A stretch of DNA of 64,000 nt from Paenibacillus sp. FSL H8-0332 (GCF_037963835.1 NZ_CP150145.1:1674001-1738000), one strand, 5' to 3'. Shown: positions 37,010-45,385, counted from the first letter of the stretch. The notes: generated by a model from the letters alone, not told the origin. A program made the numbers and translations.

Positions 37010-37264
37010 ATGAAACCTGCTGGCGTTGTACGTAAAGTAGATCAGCTGGGTAGAATTGTTCTGCCTAAGTCTCTGCGTAAAAGGTATCAAATGAATGAAG
37101 GTGACCCTGTTGAGATTCTGGTTCAGGGCGACCACATTATTCTGGAGCGTTACCGTCCGAAGTGTGTCTTCTGTGGATCTGTCGAAGGCGTAAGCGAATA
37201 TAAAGACCGTTATATTTGTTCAAGCTGTCTTTCCGAAATGACCCAATTGCCAAGACACGCGTAA
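37010..37264 (+). CDS. AbrB/SpoVT-family transition-state regulator
   Basis: An 84-residue protein with the N-terminal swapped-hairpin AbrB DNA-binding domain (VVRKVDQLGRIVLPKSLRKRYQMNEGDPVEILVQGD, shown in part: RKVDQLGRIVLPKSLR). The C-terminal half carries two CXXC pairs (CVFCGS and CSSC), which suggest a zinc-binding tail. It is shorter than Bacillus subtilis AbrB (94 residues) and close to Abh/AbrB-like Paenibacillus paralogs. Such proteins repress post-exponential genes during growth. AGGAGAG lies about 12 nt upstream, and a terminator follows. Confidence 0.9.
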   Translation: MKPAGVVRKVDQLGRIVLPKSLRKRYQMNEGDPVEILVQGDHIILERYRPKCVFCGSVEGVSEYKDRYICSSCLSEMTQLPRHA

Positions 37265-37367
37265 AAGCGTAGACCGCATCAATTATCTACATAGGGTAAA
37301 ACGCCACAGCGGCGTCCTATAACATGGATGCTGGTTGGACTCGGCTTCGGTGAATAGTGAACAATAC

Positions 37368-37405
37368 AAAAAGAGCGCCGCACATCAGTGCGGTGCTCCT
37401 TTTTG
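37368..37405. terminator. Terminator of the AbrB-like gene
   Basis: aaaaagagcgccgcac and gtgcggtgctcctttt form a stem with a T-run. The A-run on the other side makes it usable from the minus strand as well. Confidence 0.88.
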
Positions 37406-37441
37406 TGGTATGCATCCGGCGGTTCATTCGCGGGGGGCGGG

Positions 37442-37546
37442 TTACAGGCCCTTAGTCTTGTCGTCGTTGTAGGAAGAAGTAAGAATACCAGCCATAAAAA
37501 GTACGAATACCAGGGTCACGATCCAAAAAGTCAGGGAGAACGACAT
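37442..37546 (-). CDS. Small 34-residue single-helix membrane peptide
   Basis: A minus-strand frame with a strong GGAGGTG site 7 nt before its ATG. The product begins MSFSLTFWIVTLVFVLFMAG, a single membrane helix, and ends in a short polar tail SYNDDKTKGL. The site and topology argue for a real gene, which automatic callers often miss. No family is recognised. It lies between the AbrB-like terminator and the phosphodiester glycosidase gene. Confidence 0.65.
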   Translation of the reverse strand: MSFSLTFWIVTLVFVLFMAGILTSSYNDDKTKGL

Positions 37547-37652
37547 GCAAGGCACCTCCATTATTGACGATCTTCGTTATCCTGAGTATACCTTGTTAAT
37601 CTGTAAAAATAAATGAAAATGTGATATTTAGCATTGACGGTTATACTCGGAA

Positions 37653-38720
37653 TTACTTGAAGAACAGAAAGTTCGTCGGGACGCGGCGCAGATTGCCGTC
37701 GGAAGGCTTGTTAATGACCTTGCCGCGGAAAATCATGGACGATGAGCCGCCACCGTCCAGGTTATAAGCATCAATGACGCCGAGGTTGTACAGCTTGTCT
37801 TGAAGCTCGGCCAGTGTAGCACCGGAGTTGCCGTTCTCGTTATATCCGTCAGCGACCAGAATCAGCAGCTGATTATCCTTGTAGTTGCCGATAATGGTCC
37901 GCGGTGCCCGCTTCGGGGCCAGCTGCCATTTCAGCGGGATGGCTGTCTTGCTCTGATTCTTCAGCAGAACGGGGACGAAGGTTGCCCCGAATACCGGCTC
38001 CAGCTGATCCAGCTGGGTGCGGCTGGTGAACTTGCCGCCGATCAGCTGGCCGGACTTGTTCAGGCCGACGAAGCTGAGGTCCTTGTAGCTGGGTTCGAAG
38101 CCGTACAGATACTCTCCGCCGACGACGGTGGTTGAGAGCGGATAACGCTTGCCGTTCTGATCGGCGAATCCTCCGGCATTAATACCGGCTGAGGCGCCGT
38201 AGCGGTTCACGGCCTGCATGGTGGTCTCGGAAGCGCCTGTGCCGTCACCGGCCAGGCTCATCTTCATGGCTGACGAATCCTTCAGCTTAATCTTCATGGC
38301 GTATGCTGTATAGTTGCCGGGGTTCAGCCGGTATAATTCAATGGTAATCCGGTCACTGCTGATCACATCGGCGGGAATGCCGAGCCGGGAGCTAATCCGG
38401 CGGTTGTAGATCCGCTCGGGCCGGGAGGTCTGTGCTGCTGCTGTGCTGACCAGTGCGTTCATAGCGTTCGTAGTCTGCTTGTAGAGCTGTGCGCTGGTGC
38501 CGATGGAGTCTATGGTGTAAGAGGCATAGCTTTTGGCTACAGCCAGATCCTGCTTCAATTGGGCGGTTTCATTCACGGGTCCGGGAACAGCTGCGAAGGG
38601 TGCAGTATTCAGCTTAAGCTCAAGCGGCGGCTGATACAGCCACAGACAGAGCAGCAGTCCGAATAACGGAGCGGTCAGAAGCATGAAGAACCGGTTCACT
38701 CTTTTGACAGGTGTCATCAT
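37653..38720 (-). CDS. Phosphodiester glycosidase-family protein (NAGPA/DUF2233 domain)
   Basis: A 355-residue exported protein with one N-terminal membrane helix (FFMLLTAPLFGLLLCLWLY) and a C-terminal NAGPA-like domain: INAGGFADQNG, VGLNKSGQLIGG, RTIIGNYKDNQLLILVADG and NLDGGGSSSMIFRGKVINKPS. Relatives include the phosphodiester alpha-GlcNAcase that uncovers mannose-6-phosphate in animals and bacterial wall or teichoic-acid-related proteins; the bacterial substrate is not known. Its ATG overlaps the TGA of the upstream coiled-coil gene (ATGA), so the two are translationally coupled and probably work together at the membrane surface. Confidence 0.88.
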   Translation of the reverse strand: MMTPVKRVNRFFMLLTAPLFGLLLCLWLYQPPLELKLNTAPFAAVPGPVNETAQLKQDLAVAKSYASYTIDSIGTSAQLYKQTTNAMNALVSTAAAQTSRPERIYNRRISSRLGIPADVISSDRITIELYRLNPGNYTAYAMKIKLKDSSAMKMSLAGDGTGASETTMQAVNRYGASAGINAGGFADQNGKRYPLSTTVVGGEYLYGFEPSYKDLSFVGLNKSGQLIGGKFTSRTQLDQLEPVFGATFVPVLLKNQSKTAIPLKWQLAPKRAPRTIIGNYKDNQLLILVADGYNENGNSGATLAELQDKLYNLGVIDAYNLDGGGSSSMIFRGKVINKPSDGNLRRVPTNFLFFK

Positions 38721-39124
38721 TTGAGCAGATCCATCTCTTTCTTGAGCGTATCGAGCTGTTTCTTGACTTCGCTTAATTGCGTGTACAGCTTGTTGCTATT
38801 GTCAGTCTTGTTGCTGGCATTATCCTTGGTGAAGGTCAGCAGCTCATTGAATGTCTGCACGGTGCTCTGAAGCTCCTTCACTTGTTCTGACAGGACGGCA
38901 ATCTTGGACTCGTAATCGGTCTTCAAAACGGTAAGCTGCTGCTGGCTTTGAGATCCAAGCTCGCTTAGCACCTGATCTTTCAGATGATTGCTGTAGCTGT
39001 ACACGGCATAAACGCCGATTGCGATCATCAGAATCCAGAACAGTAGAAACCATTTTACGGACGAGCCGCTTCTCTCTGCGCTCCGGCGAGAGTGTACCCG
39101 GGTCGATTCCGCTAGCGGTTGCAT
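38717..39124 (-). CDS. Membrane-anchored coiled-coil protein
   Basis: A 135-residue protein with a basic cytoplasmic N-terminus (about 1-23), one membrane helix (WFLLFWILMIAIGVYAVYSY) and a long external coiled coil rich in Q, E, K and L from about residue 48 to the end. GAGGTG precedes the ATG. The stop codon overlaps the start of the NAGPA-domain gene, indicating a two-gene operon in which this protein may act as a scaffold or partner. No enzymatic domain and no named family. Confidence 0.75.
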   Translation of the reverse strand: MQPLAESTRVHSRRSAERSGSSVKWFLLFWILMIAIGVYAVYSYSNHLKDQVLSELGSQSQQQLTVLKTDYESKIAVLSEQVKELQSTVQTFNELLTFTKDNASNKTDNSNKLYTQLSEVKKQLDTLKKEMDLLK

Positions 39125-39342
39125 TTCATCACCTCAAGCCATATTTTTTCAAGTCCTCATTCTATCAGACTTTCAGCTTTTTCGCAAAAATGAAAGAGCC
39201 GCGCAGAAACGACAAAAAGTAATTGCATCCTGTTAAACTACTGCGATACAATTTCTATAGATTGGAATATCTGATGGACGTATTCAAGGTAAAAGTAGGA
39301 AGATTAGACTTAGACAGCATAGATCCTTGCTTGCGTGTTGAC

Positions 39343-39356
39343 AGGAAACGCTTACA
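39343..39356 (+). promoter_or_regulatory. cre-like site upstream of the orphan response regulator
   Basis: aggaaacgcttaca matches 12 of 14 positions of the CcpA consensus TGWAANCGNTNWCA. It overlaps a TTGACA hexamer (39338-39343) about 65 bp before the start codon. No well-spaced -10 was found. Confidence 0.35.
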
Positions 39357-39406
39357 GCGCTTTCCATTCTGGAAAATTATATAGATAGCAGGAGGTCTGG
39401 GCATTA

Positions 39407-40063
39407 ATGACGAAGGTCTGGCAGGTGGTCATCGTGGGGTGTCATCCCACAAGTATGCTGGGAACAAAATTAATTCTGGAAGATGAGGAGGGACTGACGG
39501 TAGACGGCATGTTCGCTACCTGGGAAGAATGTCTCGCGGGCATGGAGGAATTAAGGCCTGATCTGGTGCTGAGTGATTATCAGATGCATGATGGAACCGT
39601 AGAGCAGGTGCTGCCGGAAATGAAAAAAAGCTCACCGTGTTCTCACATTATTATCATGACGGAAGAGAACGATAAGGAAATATTCCTGCCCCTGATTGAA
39701 CTGGGAGCGAGCGGGGTATTGTCGAAGGGAGCCACTCCGGGTCAGCTTCTGCAGATGATCCGCGGTATCCGCGAAGGGTTCCTCTCCATTCCGCTGGAGT
39801 GGATCGAAAAGGGCTTCCGTCCAGTAGCCTCCTCCAGAGGACTGGAAGGTGTCTTGCAGCTAACACAGACGGAGATGTTCATCATGGAACGCATTGTGCA
39901 AGGAATTACATACGACAAAATCGCACTTGAAATTGAAGTCAGCCGCCGTTCAATCGATAACTACCTGCGCAAGATTTATGTGAAGCTGGAAGTATCGACA
40001 AGAGCGCAGGCGATTGAGAAGTTCGCGCTTTTCTCAAGACAGAACAAGCAAATCTACGCATAA
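39407..40063 (+). CDS. Orphan LuxR-type response regulator with degenerate receiver
   Basis: A 218-residue protein with a receiver-like domain and a C-terminal LuxR/NarL helix-turn-helix (LTQTEMFIMERIVQGITYDKIALEIEVSRRSIDNYLRKIYVKLEV, cited in parts). In the receiver, Asp57 (LVLSDYQM), Thr85 and Lys107 are kept, but the acidic pair that binds Mg2+ is replaced: IVGCHP with Gly11-Cys12 instead of Asp-Asp. This suggests phosphorylation-independent control or a different input. There is no kinase next door. The DegU/ComA group is the closest overall layout. AGGAGG precedes the ATG by 11 nt. Confidence 0.85.
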   Translation: MTKVWQVVIVGCHPTSMLGTKLILEDEEGLTVDGMFATWEECLAGMEELRPDLVLSDYQMHDGTVEQVLPEMKKSSPCSHIIIMTEENDKEIFLPLIELGASGVLSKGATPGQLLQMIRGIREGFLSIPLEWIEKGFRPVASSRGLEGVLQLTQTEMFIMERIVQGITYDKIALEIEVSRRSIDNYLRKIYVKLEVSTRAQAIEKFALFSRQNKQIYA

Positions 40064-40130
40064 TCCCTGTATTACGACATAATGGCGTCAGGACTGGAAT
40101 ATTCTTAAACCAGATAAAGGGGGGAAGCGT

Positions 40131-41348
40131 ATGAAGTATGAGTTTTCTTCGCGCGCACATACATTGTTATCTTCACCGCTGCTGAGTATCCGTAAGGAGA
40201 CACGCCGGGGTACGCTAATCTCGCTGGCAGAGGAGCTCCCGGCAGAAGAATTATTTCCGCTGTCATTGCTGTCTGAGGCGGCATCTACCGTTATCTCCAC
40301 AGATGCAAGTGCGCTGCAATACGGGGAGCCTGAGGGGTATGGCCCGCTCCGCGAATGGCTGACCGGAGATTGGCTCCGCAGCAAAGGCGTGGCGGTAGCC
40401 GAAGGCGGAGTGCTGCTGACAACGGGCAGTCAACAGGCCATCGATCTGCTGTCCAGGGTGTATATTGATCCCGGGGATCATGTGCTGGTTGAGAATCCGA
40501 CGTCTCCCGGTATTCTGCAGGCGCTGAGGATGCAGGGAGCCGTTATTATTCCGGTGCAGGGTGATAAGGATGGCCTGCTGCCGGATCATCTGCGCAGCAT
40601 GATCCGGCAGTACAGGCCCAAGATGCTGTTCGCCGCGCCGAGCTTCACCAATCCCAGCGGAGTGCTCTGGAGCCTGGCGCGGCGTCATGAGATTCTGGAG
40701 CTGTGTATCTCCCATAATGTGCTGATTGTGGAGGATGATTCTTATGGCGATCTGCACTTCCAGCGGAGTGAAGGACATCCTTCCAGGCGGTATCCAACCC
40801 TCTACGCGCTGGAGAATGTCAGCGAGGGCGGGCATGTGCTATATATCGGCTCCTTCAGCAAGACTGTCGCGCCCGCGCTGCGGACGGGCTGGGCGGCGGG
40901 AAGCCGGGAGCTGATCGGTATGATGGCTGCCGCCAAGCAGATGGCTGACTGGCAGTCCAGCTCGCTGAATCAGCGGCTGCTGCATCATCTGCTGAGTGTA
41001 TCGGCTTTTGATCTGCGCGAGCATATCGCCCTGCTGAACCGCGAATACAATACCCGCCTGAAGCTGATGGCGGAGCTGCTGAAGCGTCCGGCCTGGAAGA
41101 GCAGCGTGTACGATATGCCGGTGGGTGGCATGTTCCTCTGGGTATCGCTGCCCGAAGGCTTGGATGCGATGGCTCTGCTGCGCGCCGCTCTGGCGAAGGG
41201 TGTCGCCTTCCTGCCCGGGCCGCTGTGCAGTGTAAGCGGAGGCACTGACCGCATCCGCCTGAACTTCAGCCATCCCGGCCGGGATGAGCTGTTGCTCGGA
41301 ATGAACCTGATGAGTGAAGCTGTCACTGAGTTCACGGCCCGTAGTTAA
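40131..41348 (+). CDS. PLP-dependent class I/II aminotransferase (LysN/MocR-type domain)
   Basis: A 405-residue aminotransferase of fold type I. Motifs are LQYGEPEGYGPLREWL, TTGSQQAIDLL, NPTSPGILQAL, FAAPSFTNPSGVLWS, IVEDDSYGDL and the PLP lysine in GSFSKTVAPALRTGW, with a C-terminal Arg in RIRLNFSHP. This combination is shared by 2-aminoadipate aminotransferase-type enzymes and by the catalytic half of MocR regulators; here the GntR DNA-binding domain is absent, so an enzyme is likelier. Substrate unknown. GGGGGGAAG precedes the start, and a terminator follows. Confidence 0.87.
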   Translation: MKYEFSSRAHTLLSSPLLSIRKETRRGTLISLAEELPAEELFPLSLLSEAASTVISTDASALQYGEPEGYGPLREWLTGDWLRSKGVAVAEGGVLLTTGSQQAIDLLSRVYIDPGDHVLVENPTSPGILQALRMQGAVIIPVQGDKDGLLPDHLRSMIRQYRPKMLFAAPSFTNPSGVLWSLARRHEILELCISHNVLIVEDDSYGDLHFQRSEGHPSRRYPTLYALENVSEGGHVLYIGSFSKTVAPALRTGWAAGSRELIGMMAAAKQMADWQSSSLNQRLLHHLLSVSAFDLREHIALLNREYNTRLKLMAELLKRPAWKSSVYDMPVGGMFLWVSLPEGLDAMALLRAALAKGVAFLPGPLCSVSGGTDRIRLNFSHPGRDELLLGMNLMSEAVTEFTARS

Positions 41349-41386
41349 GGGTCCGGGTGCGAGCGAACGAACCCCTAAATAGAAGC

Positions 41387-41429
41387 AGGATGACCGCTGG
41401 GCCTGGATGGCTGGCGGTCATCCTTTTTT
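41387..41429 (+). terminator. Terminator of the aminotransferase gene
   Basis: aggatgaccgc and gcggtcatcct form an 11-bp stem followed by six T. Confidence 0.9.
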
Positions 41430-41533
41430 GTGCAGTCCTCCGCAGGGATTACGATGTGTAATACGTCTAAGATAACAAGTGAATATATTCACATGTACTA
41501 AGCAGGAAATACATATCTAAGGAGTTGCAGGAG

Positions 41534-42226
41534 ATGGAGAATGTACTGGAGTGCAGCAATGTAACCAAAAGGTATGGAAGGAAGACAGCGCTGGACGGTC
41601 TTAATCTGACCATTCCCGCCGGGAGAATCGTAGGGCTGCTTGGACCGAACGGGGCGGGGAAGACGACGCTGATGAAGCTGATTGTCTCTTTGCTCAGGGA
41701 TTATAAGGGGACTCTTACGGTCAGCGGGATGCGGCCCGGCCTGGACACCAAAAAAATCGTCTCTTACCTGCCCGACCGCGAGTTCCTGTACCCGTGGATG
41801 ACGATTGAAGAGAGCATTGCTTTTTTTGACCACTCGTTTACCGATTTTCAGCGGGAGAAGGCGTACAGCATGATTGAAGCCTTGGGACTGAATCTGCAGG
41901 ACAAGGTGAAATCCTTATCCAAAGGGATGCAGGAGAGGGTTAGCCTCTCGCTGGTGTTTGCGCGCAAAGCCCGGCTATTCGTTCTGGACGAGCCGCTGGC
42001 GGCGGTGGACCCTTCCACGAGGGATAAGATCATAGGCATCATCCTGGATAATTTCGATCCGGACAGCTCCATCCTGATCAGTACGCATCTGATTCACGAT
42101 GTCGAGAGTCTGTTTACGGATGTGGTGTTTGTGAACGATGGCAAAGTGCTGCTGCAGGGAAGGGTGGAGGAGCTGCGGCGGGAACACGGTATGCCGATTG
42201 AGGATTTATTCAAACGTCTGATTTGA
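41534..42226 (+). CDS. ABC transporter ATP-binding protein
   Basis: A 230-residue nucleotide-binding subunit. Walker A is GLLGPNGAGKTTLM, the Q-loop region LPDREFLYPWMTIEES, the signature is SLSKGMQERVSLSL (LSKGM rather than LSGGQ), Walker B is LFVLDEPLAAVD and the switch is STHLIHDV. The short size and DSSILISTHLIHDVESLFTDVVF resemble YtrB/BcrA-type exporters in antibiotic or envelope response. ATG 41534 with AAGGAG 9 nt upstream is chosen. It ends 26 bp before the permease start. It likely forms a dimer with two copies of the next gene product. Confidence 0.9.
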   Translation: MENVLECSNVTKRYGRKTALDGLNLTIPAGRIVGLLGPNGAGKTTLMKLIVSLLRDYKGTLTVSGMRPGLDTKKIVSYLPDREFLYPWMTIEESIAFFDHSFTDFQREKAYSMIEALGLNLQDKVKSLSKGMQERVSLSLVFARKARLFVLDEPLAAVDPSTRDKIIGIILDNFDPDSSILISTHLIHDVESLFTDVVFVNDGKVLLQGRVEELRREHGMPIEDLFKRLI

Positions 42227-42252
42227 GCTACTTTACAAAAGGGGAGAACATC

Positions 42253-43026
42253 ATGGTTTATTTACATCAATTCAAGCTTGAATGCCGGAAGCATTTTGCC
42301 ATCTTTGCCATCTTCACTGTCTTAAGCGGTCTGGCTAACCTGTATTTTCTGTTTAATCACGGACAGGATATCGCCTTCGTCTTCCTGCTGGTAAATATGG
42401 TAATAGGCATACTGCTGCCGGTCTATATCTATATGGATTATTACAGGGAATTCTTCACAGGGACGATGCCGATTAACCATATGCTGCCGCTCCGAACCTC
42501 CGCTCTGTTCGGTGTGAAGTCCGCTGTATTTATGCTGGGGCTTACGGCGGTCTGGTCCACCACACTGCTGGATGTGTTCCTGAATCCCGAGGGGCTGTAC
42601 CATCAGCGGATCGCACATTCCACAAGTCCCGCGCTGGGCGTTACCTACTTCATACTCTCCAAGCTGTGCAGCCTTCCGGCAGGCCTGGCGCTGATCGGTC
42701 TGGCCCTTGCGGCTGCCAAAAGATTCCGTAAGCCGGCGCTAAGCCACCTCTGCATTGCTGCCCTCATCGTCCTCATAACCGGTATCCAGTTTGCTTTGGT
42801 GATCCGGGGAAGCGAGCATTTCAGCTTCGGCTCCTCTGCGGCGGACAGCTTCAAGCAATATGCGAATCTGCTTACCGTGAACCCGGCGGGGCAGGAGCAG
42901 CCGTCCAACATTAACGAGACCATTAACTGGCTGTCCGTTGGCATGAACCTGCTGGTGGCGCTGCTTGCCGGAGCGATGGGCAGTGCGCTGCTGAACGGGC
43001 GCAAATATGAGCTGCACGGGAAGTGA
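42253..43026 (+). CDS. ABC transporter membrane subunit
   Basis: A 257-residue integral membrane protein with about six hydrophobic segments (for example FAIFAIFTVLSGLANLYFLF, VFLLVNMVIGILLPVYIYM, FMLGLTAVWSTTLL, LCIAALIVLITGIQFALVI, LVALLAGAMGSALL). ATG 42253 with AAAGGGGAG is preferred over an upstream start that overlaps the ATPase gene. As the only permease next to the ATPase it probably completes an ABC-2-like exporter. The cargo is unknown. No GntR regulator (as in the ytr operon) is present. Confidence 0.8.
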   Translation: MVYLHQFKLECRKHFAIFAIFTVLSGLANLYFLFNHGQDIAFVFLLVNMVIGILLPVYIYMDYYREFFTGTMPINHMLPLRTSALFGVKSAVFMLGLTAVWSTTLLDVFLNPEGLYHQRIAHSTSPALGVTYFILSKLCSLPAGLALIGLALAAAKRFRKPALSHLCIAALIVLITGIQFALVIRGSEHFSFGSSAADSFKQYANLLTVNPAGQEQPSNINETINWLSVGMNLLVALLAGAMGSALLNGRKYELHGK

Positions 43027-43077
43027 GTGGGGAGTGTGTAGGGAGTGAGCGGGGAGTGTGGTTGGGGGTGAGCGGGC
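43023..43077 (+). repeat. G-rich imperfect tandem repeat
   Basis: Just after the permease stop, the unit gtgagtggggagtgtg recurs about 22 bp later as gtgagcggggagtgtg, with a third partial unit tgagcggg. The strand is almost pure purine plus T and carries several GGGG runs, so it could form a G-quadruplex. Confidence 0.6.
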
Positions 43078-43160
43078 TTTTGGAGTTGTCGCGCCGCAGC
43101 TTTGCAGCGATACTGTGTGCGGAACAACCTGCGCCGGATCATCCGTGGGCCGTCTGCAGG

Positions 43161-43182
43161 AGCTTACAGTTGTAGCTTTTTT
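43161..43182 (+). terminator. Weak terminator after the ABC transporter
   Basis: agcttac and gtagct form a short bulged stem followed by six T. Confidence 0.45.
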
Positions 43183-43184
43183 GG

Positions 43185-43372
43185 GGCGCGGGTGGATGGG
43201 GAATAGTCCAGGTCGGGCCATCCTGGTGACCGTTCCCAACCTAACGTAATAGCAGTTGGAAAAAGGATACTTAATTATGCTGAAATCCTGAAATTCAGGA
43301 GTTTAGTTGGAAAAAGTACATCTACTCGCCCGGGATACGCTAATGGGGCTCAGAATCACAGAAAATAAATGC
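43185..43372. other. Gene-free flank of the IS1182 element with short repeats
   Basis: agttggaaaaag occurs twice (43254-43265 and 43305-43316) around a small palindrome tcctgaaattcagga (43287-43301). This may be part of an intergenic repeat family, but no other copy is visible in the window. No gene was found. Confidence 0.4.
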
Positions 43373-44951
43373 TATTTATCAGACTGTTGAAAAAGTCTTT
43401 ATTTCACACGACACCGCGTTAATCTGGTATAATATAGGTAACTTTATTTGGAAAGCGCGGTGTCTTATGTTAAACGAAAAGGATCATGGAGATAGAGGGA
43501 AATATCAAATGGAGCTTGTTTGTTTAGACCAATTGGTCCCTCCCGATCACCTCCTTCGCTTGATCGAAAAACATGTGGATTTTTCGTTCATCACCGAAAA
43601 GGTACGCCCCCTTTACAGCGAATTCCAAGGGCGACCCTCGATTCCTCCCATCCGTTTATTCAAAATGATGCTGATTGGCTACCTCTTTAACATCGGCTCT
43701 GAACGGATTCTGGAGAAAGACATTGGTGTGAACCTGGCCTACCGCTGGTTTTTGGGCCTGGGTCTCAGCGACCGCGTTCCGGACCACTCCACGATTAGTT
43801 CCAATCGCAATGGACGATTCAAGGGAACGACCGTCTTTCAGGATATTTTCGACGAAGTGGTACGGCTTGCGATCTCTCACCACATGATTGCGGGACGGCT
43901 TCTTATCACCGATTCGACGCATATCCAGGCCAATGCCAATAACAATCGTTACACGCAACAAATCACAAGCGCGTCGCCTCAGGCCTATCTGCAGGAATTG
44001 GACCAGGCCGTTCAAGAAAGCCGGGAGGCTCATGGAAAAAAGCCCCTGGCTCCTCTACGTAAAAGAGCGGCAGAGGAGCAACCGAAAAAGGAAAAGGTGA
44101 GTCTGACCGATCCCGAGAGCGGCTACATGAGCAGGAATAACAAACCGGAAGGGTTCTTTTACCTGGACCACCGGACGGTGGACCACAAATACAATATGAT
44201 TACCGATGTGTATGTGACGCCAGGCAATGTCAATGATTCCACGGTATATATGGAACGTTTGAACCGGCAACTGGAGACCTTTGATTTTGGCGACACGCTG
44301 GAGGCCATCGCCTTGGATTCAGGCTACATGGTCCCCCATATTTGCAAGCAAACGATCTCATGGATGACGGTCATTGCCGAGCGTAAACCCCCTAGCAAGC
44401 CTGGCTTTTATACGAAAGAAGACTTCACATATGATGCGCAAAAAGATGTATATGTCTGTCCCTTAGGGCAAGAACTCACGTACCGAACGACAAACCGTAA
44501 TGGTTATGATGAGTATATCTCGCCCAAGAAGCACTGCAGGAGCTGCCCAACATTGACACAATGTACTGAAAACCAAAAGCACGAGCGTTTGATTCAGCGG
44601 CATGTATGGGAGGACTTTAAAGAAAAAGTGCGGCAAAACAAGAAAAGTCAGGAAGGCGAAAAGATCTACAAGTACCGCGCTCAAACCATTGAGCGTAGCT
44701 TTGCTGATGCCAAAAACCTCCATGGGTACCGTCGATGCCGGATGCGAGGCAAAGCCAAGGCACAGGAGCAGGCGTTGATGACGGCTATTACGCAGAATCT
44801 GAAGAAAATAGCCCGGCATTTAGCCAAAAAGGAGGCCTACGTTTTGCATTTGGATCTGACAAACGATAGATCTTCTGATTTTACCTATTATTTAGGAATT
44901 CCCAGGAAGGTAGCAGCTTGAAAATCGGCTTTTTCAACAGTCTGTATTTAT
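43373..44951 (+). mobile_element. IS1182-family insertion sequence with target duplication
   Basis: The element proper is 43380-44944 (1565 bp), bounded by perfect 16-bp inverted repeats cagactgttgaaaaag. The flanks carry the direct repeat tatttat (43373-43379 and 44945-44951), a likely 7-bp target duplication. It carries one intact transposase gene and lies in a gene-free stretch. Confidence 0.92.
43467..44921 (+). CDS. IS1182-family transposase
   Basis: A 484-residue DDE transposase. The N-terminal DUF772 domain reads PPDHLLRLIEKHVDF ... PSIPPIRLFKMMLIGYLFNIGSERILEKDI (in parts). The catalytic domain has Asp in LLITDSTHIQANAN, Asp in EAIALDSGYM and a C-terminal RAQTIERSFADAKNLHGYRRCRMRG with the Glu. 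The cysteine pattern CPLGQEL ... KKHCRSCPTLTQC is typical of the family's zinc-like insert. The frame is intact and the ends are perfect, so the element may be active. Confidence 0.95.
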   Translation: MLNEKDHGDRGKYQMELVCLDQLVPPDHLLRLIEKHVDFSFITEKVRPLYSEFQGRPSIPPIRLFKMMLIGYLFNIGSERILEKDIGVNLAYRWFLGLGLSDRVPDHSTISSNRNGRFKGTTVFQDIFDEVVRLAISHHMIAGRLLITDSTHIQANANNNRYTQQITSASPQAYLQELDQAVQESREAHGKKPLAPLRKRAAEEQPKKEKVSLTDPESGYMSRNNKPEGFFYLDHRTVDHKYNMITDVYVTPGNVNDSTVYMERLNRQLETFDFGDTLEAIALDSGYMVPHICKQTISWMTVIAERKPPSKPGFYTKEDFTYDAQKDVYVCPLGQELTYRTTNRNGYDEYISPKKHCRSCPTLTQCTENQKHERLIQRHVWEDFKEKVRQNKKSQEGEKIYKYRAQTIERSFADAKNLHGYRRCRMRGKAKAQEQALMTAITQNLKKIARHLAKKEAYVLHLDLTNDRSSDFTYYLGIPRKVAA

Positions 44952-45385
44952 CCAACTAATCTTTTTGGACCGGATAAACCAGTGAATTTAAGTGCCTAAA
45001 TTCCACCTGCTGTTGGGCAGGTGGAACGGGTACGCGATTCGCCTGTAGGGATATGGCGCTGGAAGTGAGCGTGGCTGGGCGTATTATAGGCGCATCCGCC
45101 AGAAGCAGCACTGGTAAGCTAGGCAGCACGCCTGGTACGCAGCCAGTTTGGCACCCCAGGCGGGGGTTGTAGCTAGCTCAAGCGTTGCTGCCCGGGCCCA
45201 GCGGAAGGCGTCGCTTAGATGGATAGACGGCGCAGTTGGCGCCGGGCGAATCCCGGAGCGGCTTTCCCGGTTGGGGCCGGGCGAATCCCGTGAGAGCGGT
45301 TCCTCCGGGAGTGGCTGAAAAGGATAGGACGGCGGCGCGGTTAGCGCCGGGCGAATCCCGTCAGGCGCTCCCCCGGGCGCGCCGC
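44952..45385. other. Gene-free GC-rich stretch with three repeats
   Basis: A hairpin ttccacctgc/gcaggtggaa lies at about 45000-45024. Further on, a 21-bp sequence of the form gttRGnGCCGGGCGAATCCCG occurs three times in direct orientation at 45235-45255, 45270-45290 and 45340-45360. Open frames across this GC-rich sequence are not gene-like. Confidence 0.5.

Noticed and set aside
43656..44819. Minus-strand frames across the IS1182 transposase
   Set aside because: Antisense shadows of an intact transposase gene.
45235..45360. CRISPR-like array
   Set aside because: Only three copies with unequal short gaps, GC-rich repeats and no cas genes.
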